From Ignelater luminosus (lineage: Eukaryota; Arthropoda; Insecta; Coleoptera; Elateridae): a DNA stretch of 64,000 nucleotides. Positions 46,690 through 58,826 of this stretch are shown here, one piece after another. The notes beneath the pieces are model-generated. The model saw nothing but the letters and a program-made list of their open reading frames with translations. It searched no databases and had not been told where the DNA came from. Position numbers and translations under genes: made by a program. The number at the start of each line of letters is the position of its first letter. Position 1 is the first letter of the stretch. The stretch spans positions 101,814 through 165,813 of the forward strand of contig VTPC01005845.1 in NCBI GenBank assembly GCA_011009095.1. The letters run 5' to 3'.

Positions 46690-48160
46690 GAGAACTAGCG
46701 GTGTGATACCCACATTGGTTGAAGCTGGGTGAAGTCTGCACTGAAAATCAGAAGCGTTAAAGCTGTTCTACGAGACTGCCATGTAAACACCGGGGTGCAG
46801 GGAAGTCGCCCTCAGGGGTTTTTGAGCGCTTAAGCGGATGGCTTTCTTAGTTAGTCACTGGCTACTTATCAGGATCATAGAAAGATGATGTAATGAAAAT
46901 AGCCTTTCGATCAATTCATCTAAGACTGAAGTAATTCTCTTCACTACGAGAAAGAAAACCGATGCTTTAAGGGAATCCATGTTGTACAATAGACTTCTAC
47001 CATTCGCTCAGGAGGTCAAGTTCTTAGAGGTGACCTTGGTAACTAAACCAAGCTTAAAGTTACATGTCGACAAGGTGATAATCATAGCGACACTTTGAAA
47101 ACTGCACGAGGTGGCACGTAGGCTCTGGGGAATCTATCCTCAGATAGCCCACTGAATCTATCCATCCATATAAAACCTAGAGTACTATAATATATTATAA
47201 TATATTAGTTTGGTGGTCTAGTGTAGAGTGCACCACCATCGCCCAAATGCTGGCGAAACTACAAAGCCTAACGTATCTGAGTATAACCGGTACAATGAGG
47301 ACGACACGGCTACACCTGAGGTTCTATTACGTTACCGGACCTCCCAACTTAGGATAAGTAAAGAAGCAATGGCGGCCCATTTTAGAATGCGGGATGCAAG
47401 GTTATAACTTAGAAATGGATTTAACACCGACCACGCGCAGATAGCTTAGGTAGTGGCAAAAGAAGAATCTCTGTCCACTTAAGGCTGCATAGAAAGTATT
47501 CCCCCACAACCTCAACTAAAGGACAATGGGGGAGAAGTCAAGTGAATTTTCAATAAGACTCGCTAGTTTTATATACGGAAGAATTACGTATGGATGAAAG
47601 GAAATCCTTCGAAGCAAGTATTTACCTGGAAAACCCCCACGTGGAGCAGAGCTTTGCTCTGAGAAAGCACACCACGGTTTTTCTGATTGAAGTTTATGTC
47701 ATTCTGTTGGTAGCGCATAGAGAAGATGCGAGAATGACGGAGCAAAAGATGTATGTCTGCTCCGACAATCAAGCGGTCTGCGCAGCCGGGACAAATTTCT
47801 CTTGTGCAGGAGTGCGCAAACGCTTTGAACGAACTTGCCACAGCAAAGGAGGTTAACCTTGTCTGGGTTGTACGGCAACGAAAAGGCGGATGAACTCGCC
47901 AGACTCGGAGACAAGGATACCTACTTAGGACCGGAGTCTTTTCTAGGAATATCAAGGCGAAAGATTTTGTTAGTGCTGAACGCATAAGCTTATGAAACTC
48001 AAAAGGTAAGTAAACTGCCATCTATTAAACTGCAATTGTACAACTGGCATTTAATCTTTTAACTCACAGGCTACTGCATCTTAAGTAGGTACCCGTCGCT
48101 CATAGTTGTACGGAGAAGGTAAGGGTTATGAGTTACCTTAACAAGGAAGGAGTTGAGCTT
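46690..48160 (+). pseudogene. R1-like LINE reverse transcriptase tail with RNase H, decayed
   Basis: Frame-hopping on the plus strand gives NSSKTEVILFTTRKKT (about 46915), then a QEVKFLEVTL-like block (usually VKYLGV.L, about 47010) with HVDKVI, and a region corresponding to the thumb. Near 47755 MYVCSDNQAVCA matches the RNase H strand YICSDSQAA. LNELATAKEVNLVWVV (about 47835) matches the block before the VPGHSGI motif, and the K-ADELAR remnant lies at about 47880-47905. Presence of an RNase H domain favours the R1/I group over Jockey. The copy is badly decayed and its 5' part, including the catalytic box, is missing. Confidence 0.8.
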
Positions 48161-48189
48161 GGACCAGATATAAGGAGATCAATTTTTTT

Positions 48190-48475
48190 TTAAAGAACGA
48201 CTCCGACCCGTTGCGTTCTTTTTAAAGAACGGTGTCAAAAAGTCGTTCCGTTCCGTTCCCGGTTATTTCCAGTTTTCCTCAGTTTTTTTGTTTTTTTTTG
48301 GTAGATGGGCTCAACAACAACTAAAATAATAGCAGCAAATTGGAAAAAATATAACCGAATTTAAAAAAAACTCGAACGATTCTTTTTGATATTTGAGAAC
48401 GCCCGTTCTTGATCCCAATAGAGAACGACTCCAAATGACCGATTCCGAGAAGATCGTCACATCTCTAGCCTGTAC
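48190..48475. mobile_element. hAT-like transposon terminus rich in AAGAACG motifs (partial)
   Basis: The right edge, read outward-in, is CAGGCTAGAGATGTGACGAT, close to the CAG.GATGTG style of hAT terminal repeats. Inside it the motif AAGAACG, with its complement CGTTCTT and near variants, recurs at least six times within 250 bp, often as inverted pairs. No matching left terminus was found, so it may be a truncated non-autonomous copy inserted beside the R1-like relic. Confidence 0.5.
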
Positions 48476-50700
48476 TGACATCCTTACTTTTGTATGGGAG
48501 TCATTGTAGATGGTCATAGAGATGATTGAAGGAATGGAAAAGAGTAAAAGAGTAAAAACAGGCCTATTTACTGAGTTTTAGGTTTCCCTATTACTACTCT
48601 GGCAATATTAATCATTGCCCAATATAGTGAGATTTAAAGGAAACACTAAATTTTTCAACAAGGTATTAGTGTAGTGTGCAATTTCATCAGTTGGAATTTC
48701 TTGACCGTCTTAAAACGAGTTACGCATTAAACGTCAAAATAGAGAGAATCGCTCTCATACATGTCTATCAAGATTAATTGATTTGTTTAACACACATTAT
48801 CCTCAGGTTGATACAATGTTTTGGCCAAACTTGGCACCATGCCATTACACCAGAAGACAAGTATCATTAAGGAAAATGGGCCGTTAGCATTAATTTAGAT
48901 ATTGAAAATTGTACCAAAACTTTCGGGACATAATAATAATAACTGATATTTGAAAAATAGAAAGACGCGGAAAAGACTTAACAGGTTCTCTGGATTGCGG
49001 GGTTCTTAGTAAGGATGGAGTCTTCTGGATTCAGGTTGACCTAAACGGAGACAAATTTTTAAATAAATCGAAAACTAAAAGGTAAAAATGCTTTGAGTGA
49101 TAAAAGTGACGAATTATTAATTTTAATGTCTTCAGCTAGAAATATGCTAAAAAGGGATGTTGCTCACAAACGGCACTGCCAGTGCAGTGGAAGGACAACC
49201 AGATCGAATGGGGCCGTTACGGGCAATTGCAGATAGTCTAAGGTGTCCGTTTTACTATCTCCGCAAAAGGTTATAATGAATTTTTGTCCCGCTGTTGCAA
49301 CATTTCTCTTTGTAGATAGTGAGTTACAAAAACTTTGCAAACGCCTGCAAACCGCATCTTTCTTTCAGGAGTTTTCACGTCTTTTATTTCCCTAGCCGGT
49401 ATAGAACTGATGTACAGTAGAGTCGCATTTGGTAATAGCATGAAAGAAGAGATAATGCAGTTGTTCAAATGGTCCAAACTGCTTCAGATGTTCTTGATAC
49501 TAAAAACTTTTCCACTTGCAGTACAAGTACCAAAATGGAGTTGCTATATTTTGCAACCACGATGAGCATTATAAAAGTGCCGGTATCCGAAGCGACTACC
49601 GTAATTTGTCGTCGTCTAGGGCTGTCTGACTATCAAGATTACTTCGTCCGCAACAGCCTGCAAAACCGTGATTCCATTTTGTTGAAAATAGACCCACAGT
49701 AGGTTAACCATTCTTGTCTTGTTTTTGGAATACTCAAGAAATCAAACTAGGATGTCTTTATGGTAGCGTTGACAAATTCTGTCTTACTGAACGTTCCAAC
49801 CAAAGCTCGGCGCTACTTTGTCTCGTACCCGTCGAACATTACAGAGACCAACGAACCGAATCGCTTATGAACATGCTAGATATATTTCTTGGCTATTTGT
49901 CCGAAATGGCAAGCCGGGGTCAAACAAAAAAGGTAATTGTCGCCTAACACTGTGCAACCAGTTAGCTAGAATCGTAAATGCTATTTAACTTCTCTTTACA
50001 TTGATTTGATGACGCAGGCAATCCGCTGCTGGAAATTCACAGCAACGATTTCGTCAAGGAGTATGACACTGTTATAAACTGACATGAATTCTCCCAACTT
50101 TATTAAAATAGAGGCTAAGAAACGTGAACAAAAATTTGATCTGAATTTAACATTTTGATTAAAATGTCAAATTAAAATTGCAATACTTTGGCCACTTGTC
50201 TAGTAAAGCTGTTGGTGGCGTTCGCACCGTGTTCTCTCATAGTCTTCCCACAACAAATAAGCGCGGTTATTTTACGGTCCGTAGTTCCCCTGTTATTGCT
50301 GATACACCTAATCCAAATATACCAATGGAAAGCTTACCTGATGCCAGATATCTTTCATTCAAGCATATTTTTAATATCTACCATAGAAAAGTGTCCAGAG
50401 TGTCAAAATAGTGCAAACTTTGTCTTTAAATTCTGCTAGGGTTTGGCTTTTCCTGTCAAACTGGATACCAATGTTATTAGTCAGTTTAAGAACTACGTGA
50501 GTATTCTAGATCTAGTATCAAATCCAACATTTAATTGCCGTTTTTCAAGATTCTAGGTTTCAAACGTTCACAAAAGCCGACAGAAAAATTGAGGGATTTT
50601 AATATGTTGCTAAGCACATCAAGTAAGACCACTGTGCAACATTCTAGCTTTACAATAATTACTCCTAGGACCGGTAGTGTTTTGATCTAAAATTTTTGGA
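48476..50700. other. Unassigned region with plus-strand open frames
   Basis: Plus-strand open frames cluster at 49335-49565, 49469-49702, 49714-49947, 50178-50411 and 50188-50439. The stretch 49140-50440 is less AT-rich than its flanks. Segments such as MNMLDIFLGYLSEMASRGQ look protein-like, and the frame changes suggest a decayed gene or transposon. I considered a DUF6589-type element but the diagnostic GDQLT motif is absent. It stays unidentified. Confidence 0.3.
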
Positions 50701-50710
50701 CTACAAGAGC

Positions 50711-50800
50711 AGCTAGTTCAGTTGTTTAAACCAAGGACTACAAATTAAGACGTATCAAGTTCAAACCCCAACAAACCCATTCATTCGCCAAATAGATTTT
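50711..50800 (+). repeat. tRNA-Cys-like SINE, copy C
   Basis: CTAGTTCAGTTGTTTAAACC, GGACTACAAATTAAGACG and TCAAGTTCAAACCCC give the best preserved tRNA-like head of the three copies. The A and B box spacing is tRNA-like. Confidence 0.7.
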
Positions 50801-51110
50801 CAATGCCTGTACTCCAATGTGGTGATGAGACGCTTTGCGTCTCTTTCGATCTTGCACCGAATACCCAATTCATGTTATTAGTAACTGGTGATTCTGTGGT
50901 CATTCTATTGGTTAATGGACTCTTTGAAAAATCATATCCAGGATTGATGTTGCAATCACCATTCAACGTGTGGGGTTCAATAAACTCCACTGCCCGAAAA
51001 ATACACGAAACGCATTTACGTTCTGCATTGATCGACCACAGTGCTTTAGTGGTTCTTTTGCGTAGCGTTTTCGATCTGCTTCTTGATTTTGGTTTGTAAC
51101 TATTTTTCAC
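50781..51110. other. Mutually overlapping open frames, unknown
   Basis: A 98-codon plus frame (50803-51099) and a 109-codon minus frame (50781-51110) overlap directly after SINE copy C. The minus one is Ser/Thr/Asn rich (PHTLNGDCNINPGYDFSKSP). Only one can be real, if either. No family was recognised. Confidence 0.25.
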
Positions 51111-51251
51111 CCATAGATAGTATTAACTAACCGCTTTCAATAGACTGTGGGTATATTTGAGAGGTTAGACTCCTTGGATACAAATTCGATGTTTTTTCCT
51201 TTACCCAGACTTGAGTTGTAGCAGCATAGTGAATATTAGTTAGGTCAAACC

Positions 51252-51700
51252 AAATAGTTATTTAACTACTCAGGAAGGAAAGTAATTTGAATAGCTTGTC
51301 TTCTTTTTTTCTCTAATAAATACGATTATTATTATTATTTGTTGCAGTCGAGACGTGATTATTGCGCTCCTGGCGAAAACGAGTCGAAGCTGCAATATTA
51401 TTTACTCCCGTAGGACGTACAACATTTTTTCGCCCGTAAACTAAATTCATTATCGTTTGAAACAGGGACGTAATGATTCATTACAGCCCTTGGGTGGTTA
51501 TAAGGGCGGAGATAGTTATTTAAGTACCAAAAAAGGAAAGTAATTTGTTGCAATCGAGACGTAGTTATTGCGCTCAAGGCGAAGCCAAGAGCGTAATCAC
51601 GTCGAGACTGTAATATTACTTACTCCTTTAGGACGTACAACACTTTTCGCCCGTAAATAAATTCACTTTTGTTTGAAATGGTTCATTATAGCTCTTAAGA
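51252..51700 (+). repeat. Tandem duplicate repeat with internal hairpins
   Basis: Unit 1 (51252-51509) and unit 2 (51511-51700) share ATAGTTATTTAA, GGAAAGTAATTTG, GTCGAGACGT-type, AGGACGTACAACA and CGCCCGTAAA blocks in order. Unit 1 carries about 55 extra bases including a TTA-rich run. In unit 2 the bases 51550-51611 form an imperfect hairpin (arms TCGAGACGT...GCGCTC / GAGCG...ACGTCGAGA). Unit 1 has a more eroded version. Confidence 0.75.
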
Positions 51701-52499
51701 CCTTAAAAGAGAGGAAAACATAGTGTTTATCCGTATAATGTGTTTTTATAAAATCAACAAAAGGTAAACGTTCCGCTGATAAGTTTGAGCACTAATAGCA
51801 GGACCAATTGAAAGTGTGATTACTGGTTCAGAAGTGACTTTATTTGGCGGCCGAATACCAAGATATCAGTATCAGACACTAAACTTCAGTCTGGTAATAA
51901 TTTACCGCCACCAACACCGTCCAGCCCTACGAACTTCGGAGAAACTAGGGCAGTATAAGAGTAACCTGGATTTACTGACTGAAGAAGAGAGAGTTGATGA
52001 ATGACATCGAGAAGTTTGGCTTCAGCTTTAGATCTCCTCTAAGCTAAAGTATGCGGCCGATCGAGAACACCCACGTTCTTCGCCGCCCAAAAGGTCAGTT
52101 CACAGCATCATTTAGTACAAGCAGGTTTCACCAACCGAAAAGTGTTCTTCGAGTTTAGTATAGTGTTTGGTAAGTTCGAAAGACTTCAAGATGCCCCGAT
52201 TCCAATCTTTCTCTATCCGAACTTTTATTAATAGCCCGACTGACGTCACCGTCAATAAAGTTAACCGGCTTTGGGCGAGCTACGAACTTCACTTGTTTGT
52301 CATTGTTTGTAGAGGAAGATGCTACTCAGTTAACTCGACCCGCTTGGCTTGCACACCTCTAGTTTATACTATCTGCCTGTGCTTATGCATATAAGTTTGA
52401 GAACAACAGACAAGTTTTATTCTGATGTTAAGTTTGCCTATTTTGAGTTTGTTGCATCTGATCGACAACCATGTCTTTGCAGTAGCTACCTGTGATGCT

Positions 52500-53990
52500 T
52501 CCTCTGACCAAACAAAACACGAGGTGGAAGACGAGTTAACCCTCTAACCAAATCTGGCTTTCAAGGTATTCCAAAACAAGAAGCGCACCTTCTCGAAACG
52601 CTACAATTTTTATTCGAACAATTTGAAGTGCTAAAACCGGCAATAGCCTGTCATTAAGTAGTGCTCGCATTGGAGCTAAATTTAGCACTGGTTTAAACTC
52701 AGAGCAGATAATTTTCATTGCAAGATTTTTACCTTCAAACAGACAATAGAATTATGGTTGTGGCTTAGAACATAATAAACAAATATTTATTGGATAACGA
52801 TAAATTTAGTCGAGTTGTGTTTAGCCGATAATAAAATTGCTCATTTTTAACATCCTTAGAAAACGATGAACGATTGAGACGACCATCAACTCGTAGCACA
52901 CCGTTATTATCTACGAAAGAGGATAACAAATACAATTTGTTCGTTAGATCTAGATTTTTATTCTGTGAAACGATTCATATTGCCTCATTAAAATATTTAC
53001 GTTGCTATGTGACCAACTAAATATGGGTTTAGAAGGAAAAACATAGAACGTGTTAATTTGGAAGGAAGCAGACCTCTAGAAGGTTTTGCCTAGTAGGGAT
53101 ACAGTGACATTTTTTAATACCTGAAAGATTTGTCACAAATGTTTCCAGTACACTTTGTTGAGTATTAAAGTCAACATAATATAAAGCAGAACACAGAATC
53201 TTTAAAATAACTTTAACTTTTGACTACAAAAGTAGTCAAGGATTTACTAATCCCAAAGGATCGTAAATCTGAGAAACGTCAGACAAAAGATCGTTCCTGA
53301 ATGTGTGGGACACAAACCGTCGAGGGCAACCTTTAGTTTCATTGTTAAACTGCATCATTGAAAACATCTCGGTGAAAAAAAACGTTCAATATTGTAATTC
53401 CTTGGGAACTTCCCAATAAATCAGCAGAATGATTTAAAGGAAATTATGCACTGAAGCACCTTCTGTATCTCAAATAGTAGAATTCTCAAATACTTTTTCA
53501 CATTAATATTGCCTTGAGACATATTAAATCCCAAAGCAGACTAGTTCCTATCAGAATAGCAAGGGTCTTTAAACACTTGGCCAGTCAACTAAACAGCAAC
53601 TGGAATATTCCATTGAGAAATCTATCTTTTGTGCAACTACTTCGTTAAAAATTGTTTGTACGATTATGATGAGGTTATAAAATTGAATTTGTTAGTTAAG
53701 TTAGAGATTTTTCTCTAGGGAATCCCAACAATCGATAGTTAATGGTAATTGGTGATAGTAACTTTTTGTAAAGGTAAAAGTTCGTTTGAACATAACTTTC
53801 ATTATCTAAAATTCCAGGACCTTGTACGTCCTTAACATTTAATAGAACTGTTGACAGCAACATCTGCGTATTGGAAGTATAAGGTCTAACCAATAAATTT
53901 GTAATAACGTCCCTTGTGTTTTCTGTATTTACTGAATTATCAACCCAATCGCCTTTCATGTCTTTGGTTAAATGAAACAGCATATTGCGA
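52500..53990 (-). pseudogene. BEL/Pao retrotransposon pol relic, minus strand
   Basis: Order on the minus strand fits BEL/Pao. The aspartic protease region (53983-53696) has MLLSTVLLNVKDVQG and a degenerate active site (ILDNES where LDSGSQ is usual). The reverse-transcriptase end block VSQIYDPLGLVNP lies at about 53290-53245. The integrase zinc region NGVLRVDGRLNRSSFSKDV lies at about 52910-52850, followed by a short 60-codon frame (52718-52536). Blocks between are only partly readable because of stops. No terminal repeats were identified. Sequence from 51,800 to 52,500 could be the remaining 3' part but shows no motif. Confidence 0.8.
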
Positions 53991-55918
53991 TTGTATTTTT
54001 TGCAAAATTGGGATAATTAAAAGAATCCAGAAACTAAAAACAAAAAAATAATAAATTATTAAAGAAACCTCGTCTTTAAAAAGATGTACCCACAAAAACA
54101 AAAAACGAATGTGATATGTTCATTGATTATTGCTGACTAACAAAGGTCAAGGGTCATCTCAAATAACAGAAAAATCAATAACGATAATTTGATACACAAC
54201 ATAACAGAAATGAAATTATAATAATGTGAAACCATTTATGTTTTTATATTATACGAAATAGATTGCATTTTCAAAATATTGTAATTTATTTTATTGTTTA
54301 TTTATCATAAATGTTAACAGCATATATAAAATAAAAACTTCAACGATTGACTTGTACGGTTAAAAATGTATGACATATCCTACTGTACGGTTAAAGCTAC
54401 TACATAATTTATCAATAATAATTCTGAAAAAAAAATAATTTAGATAAATTTTCTAAAGCATCGAATATACAAAAAAAAGTAAACTAAAGAGATTTTCGCT
54501 ATTAAACCGATTTTTCTTGTAATTACCGAACATGTCGTTGTCCCTACCTATAAATAATGGTGTGCGAAGATAAAACGCTGACAAAATTAATTAATAGGAG
54601 TTTTATTATTTTGGAAGGCTGGGGGAGAATGTTCTGTACTCATCTTGATTGATGAAACTGTTATGCTTATATTTGTGTTAAATATTTAACTAAATAAGCC
54701 CCATTACCTGTATCTGAGAAGTGAGGTACTTAATCAAAACAAAACCCCGTTAATTCGTCATTTATTATAAAATACGGTGCGAAACAAGAAGGCGTAGAAG
54801 GTGAAGAAAAATTACAATTTTGCGTGTTCTTGCATTGAGTTTTTATCGAAGACGGGAAGATATTTACAACATTTGCTCTCTTGCTGTATTACTTCCTACC
54901 CAGGAGAAGAAAAAAATATCATATTATAAATCTTTTGTTTTTCATTATCAGAATTAGGTAGGTAGAAAGAGAACGATATTTAGAAACAGTTTTCTGACAT
55001 AATAAAGTTAAATTATTGCCAACTTGGATTTCGGTATATATAAAAAAAAAAGAAAAAATTGGAGTAAAGTTCTGAATGGAACATATTTTATTTTTACGAT
55101 TCTAATATATTTTTGTTTCGTATTAAGACACGGAAGAAATATTCAGACAGGCGTTAACAGTAACTTGAGTTGACTACGTACTATATTAGAGCAAGCAGAA
55201 TTGGGGAATAGGTACCTTAATTGCAAGTATAAACGCCTCTACGTGTTTTGTATTGCAGTTAAAAATGTTTTTTATAGGGTTCTGAACGTTTTATTGGATG
55301 ACCTTCTAACGTTTAGCGGTATTAAACCTTAACTATACCATAAGCTGGAAACATCAACGCAGAATACATTAATTTGTAGAATCTGCACGAAAAATATTTT
55401 CACAGTAATGAAACTGAAATCAGCGAGAGAGGTACATAGATTCCTATTTATTTCTTGCTTAAAACTTTTTTCTATACCGACGAAATGATTTTAAGCAACT
55501 TTTTGAAGAAAAACGTCGGCGATAGTAAGAAGGTTTTTGTCAGACAAAAAAGCTCTATAAATCTACCAGACAGCAATAATGCAGCAAAATGCAATTAACT
55601 CCAACCGTAGAGCTTGGAATGTTTTCAAAAGGTTCGTAGAAAACTATCTATCATGTAATTTCAACAAATAAAATGAACATGACATTGCACTAAACCTATT
55701 GCACTCAAAGGCAGTGCATGTATGTAGGTGTAAACACTCACAATCAGCAGTATTAAACTGATGTTACAGATTTTAAATTTGTTTTGATCTAGTCTTTCTT
55801 GAAAACGATTTGTTTTCTCAATCGGGAACATTTAAGATCTAAGAATGTAAGTGAAAATGTAGAAATGTAGAGAAATCTTGATTGTATTCTAAACAATAGA
55901 AAACAAGGCCAATAACAA
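53991..55918. other. AT-rich stretch, nothing recognised
   Basis: No open frame of note and no repeat beyond short A/T runs. It borders the target-site duplication of the LINE at its right end. Confidence 0.5.
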
Positions 55919-55935
55919 TTACCTATGAAACTAAT
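55919..55935. repeat. Target-site duplication, left copy (17 bp)
   Basis: TTACCTATGAAACTAAT, identical to 59371-59387. The LINE's T-run (3' poly-A on the minus strand) starts here. Confidence 0.95.
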
Positions 55936-56141
55936 TTTTTTTTAATTGTCTTAGTATTACAATCTGGTCAATTATGACCAATAAGCAATTTTATTCTAAC
56001 CTAGCTTACTATTTGAAAAAACTTAAATTAAGGTATACTCATCAGTGCCCTTAATGTTCACCTGTCTTTTAACCAAGTACACTACACCTGACGTGTACAC
56101 TACCGCACCATTCCCTGCTTTTCACTGACTCTAACACTAAT

Positions 56142-58826
56142 TCAAATTAGCTCAAAAGGTTTAAGTCTTTTGAGCCTTCTCACTAGTTGCGTGTTGTCAA
56201 GAAGCTGGATGGCTTCAACATTCACGTGCTGATGAAGTCTTTCTTCATGTTGTCTGGCAAATCTTGTAATAATTTCATCCACAGTCTCCATTTCCAGGTC
56301 TCGATGGAGGTCGTTGTTTCTAGAGTACCAAGGTGCATTTACCATACTTCTCAATGCTTTATTTTGGACTCGTTGTATAATTGTTTTATTACTTTGTTTG
56401 GTACAGCCCCAGAGCTGAATTCCGTAAGTCCAAACTGGTCTAAGTATTTGTTTGTATAACAAAATTTTATTATGCAGAGACAGAGTGGAATTCCTACCAA
56501 TCAGCCAGTACATTTTTCTGTATTTTAGGTTTAGCTCTTCTTTTTTCTTTTTGACATGAGGCTTCCATCGCAGTTTTGCGTCTAGGGTCATGCCCAGATA
56601 CTTAGCTTGGTTTGAGTAGGGTATTTGTTGACCATTAATGTTTACTGGTATTGGTTCTATTTTTTTGTTTGTAAAATCTACATGTACTGACTTACTTTCA
56701 TTCAGCTTGATTTTCCATGTTTTTGTCCATTTCTGTATTTCTTGAATAGCGGTTTGTAGTTTTTCAGTTGATTCTTCATTATTATTTCCAATTGCCATTA
56801 TAGCAGTGTCATCCACAAATGTGGCTATTGTGTTATTTTCTGGTTGTGGAATGTCACAAGTATATAGCAGGTGTAGAACCGGACCTAGGACACTTCCTTG
56901 TGGCACTCCCGCTTGAATTTCTTTCAGTTCAGAATAGGCATCTTCCTGATTTATTCTGAAGAATCTATCGGATATATATAAATGTAATATTTCTACGTAC
57001 TGTTCTGGGAAATATGAGTTTAACTTGTGTATTAGCCCTTTGTGCCAAACTTTGTCAAATGCCTGGGCCACATCCAAAAAGACTGTAGAACAAACTTTTT
57101 TTTCTTCGAGGCTGTTCTCAATAATACTTGTTATTCTGTGGATTTGGTCAATCGTGGAATGCTTGTTTCTGAATCCAAATTGATGTGTTGGTATTAATTT
57201 TTGTCTCTCAATAACAGGTTTCAACCTTTTGAGTAGTAATTTTTCAAATAATTTTGAAATTACTGGTAATAAGGAAATAGGCCTGTATGATGTCACTTCG
57301 TGTGGTTGCTTGCCAGGTTTTGGTATCATAATCACTTCCGCGATTTTCCACAAACTTGGCACATATCGCAGTCTGAAGGATGCATTTATTAAGTTTGTTA
57401 ATTTTACTATGGCTTTCTTAGGCAGATTTCTGAGTATTTCCCCAGTTATTAAATGGAACCCTGGAGATTTTTTTGGATTGATATTATTTTTAATTTCATT
57501 GATTATTTCTTTTGGAGAGGTGAGTCGTATACTTTCTTTCTCTTGTATTGAATCTTCTGTTGTTAATTCTTCTGCTAATTCTTCGCTGTCTTGAAAGATT
57601 TTTTCTAGATGATTTCCAAACAATTCTGCTTTTTGTTGATTACTCCGTGCCCACTTTCCATTTCCCATCCTTAGTGGCGGGATTTGCAGGATCGGTCTTT
57701 TTAATCTCTTTGTTGCTTTCCAAAGAGAATAGTCTGTACAACCATCGTTGGTAAGTTCTTTCAGTGTCATTTTTTAGCAGTTCTATTTCTCTTTTCAATT
57801 GTTGACTAAGATTATTTAACTTTGTTTTATCTTGGGGTGATCTTGTTTGTTGCCACCTTCGTCTTTGTTTTCTTTTTTCGGTTATTATTTGTCTAATTTC
57901 TTTTGGGTAGTTATTTCCTGCAGTTCTTTTTCTAAGTGTAGGAGTATTTTCCCAAGCTGCCTGCTGTATATTTCTTACAAACAACTCCACGTCTTCATCA
58001 AGTTGTTGCTCATTTTTTAATGATACAGAAAGATTAATATTTTCTTCCAGACTCATCTTAAAGCTTTTCCAGTCAGTGTGCTTGTTTACTAACATCGGGC
58101 AAGCTTCTTTCTCTATTACAGTTTGACTTAATGTTAAGATAATTGGTGAATGGTCTGAATTCATATCCCAACCTTCTTTTATTTGTATGTAATTTGCAGG
58201 AATGTTCTTTACAATATAGAAATCTATCAAATCTGGTATTTTATTGTAGTCCGTCGGCCAGTATGTTGGCTTTCCAGTAGACATCACTTTGCATTTATAC
58301 TCTTTTATAGCTTCATAAAGTTCTTTGCCTTTGTCGTAGTCAATCTTGATCCCCAAGATATATGTTTAGCATTGAAATCCCCTCCAATAATAAATCTATT
58401 ACCTTGTCTGTTTAGAAAATCAAGATATTGGTTTCGTTTTAGTGCATGTTTTGGTGGACAGTAAACTGCCACTACTGTTATTTGATAGGTTTTCGTTCTT
58501 ACATTGACTGCAGTAGCTTGTATTTCTTCTGTTTCGTTTCCAATTTCTTCATAATGTAGGATATTTTCTTTGATTATTACTGCGCTACCCCCTTTAGCAG
58601 TGTTTTCTGGATGTATGGTGTTGTAGACCTTATAACCTTTAAATTCGATATGTGTTTGTTTTGTGAAATGTGTTTCACTTATGAGACAGATGTCAATTTT
58701 TTCTATGTCGAGGACTGCTTGTAATTCTTGCTGATGTTGTAGCAGTCCGTTAGCATTCCAGGCCATAATTCGAAGATCATTAGCCATTATTATTTTTAGG
58801 GATGGCTCCTTGTCTGCCATATTCAA
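56142..58826 (-). pseudogene. Jockey-type LINE ORF2: endonuclease and reverse transcriptase, two frameshifts
   Basis: The AP-like endonuclease (58826-58305, then 58356 onward) shows MAWNANGL, ISETHF, VYCPPKH, GGDFNAKH and, after the first shift, the SDHSPI block. The reverse transcriptase (57770-56142) has SYRPISLLPVISKLFEKLLL, FLDVAQAFDKVWH (first catalytic Asp), PQGSVLGPVL, TFVDDTAIMA (catalytic box FVDD instead of FADD) and KYLGMTLDAKLRWKPHVKKK. There is no RNase H domain. The frame shifts once near 58329-58335 in an A-run of ACAAAGGC and once at the six-A run (57770-57775). Both could be genuine lesions or assembly errors. The start at 58826 overlaps ORF1 by 47 bases, a usual arrangement for coupled translation. 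Confidence 0.92.

Noticed and set aside
49714-49947. Possible DUF6589-type transposon protein
   Set aside because: Only a loose resemblance (MNMLDIFLGYL...RGQ). The expected GDQLT motif is absent downstream.
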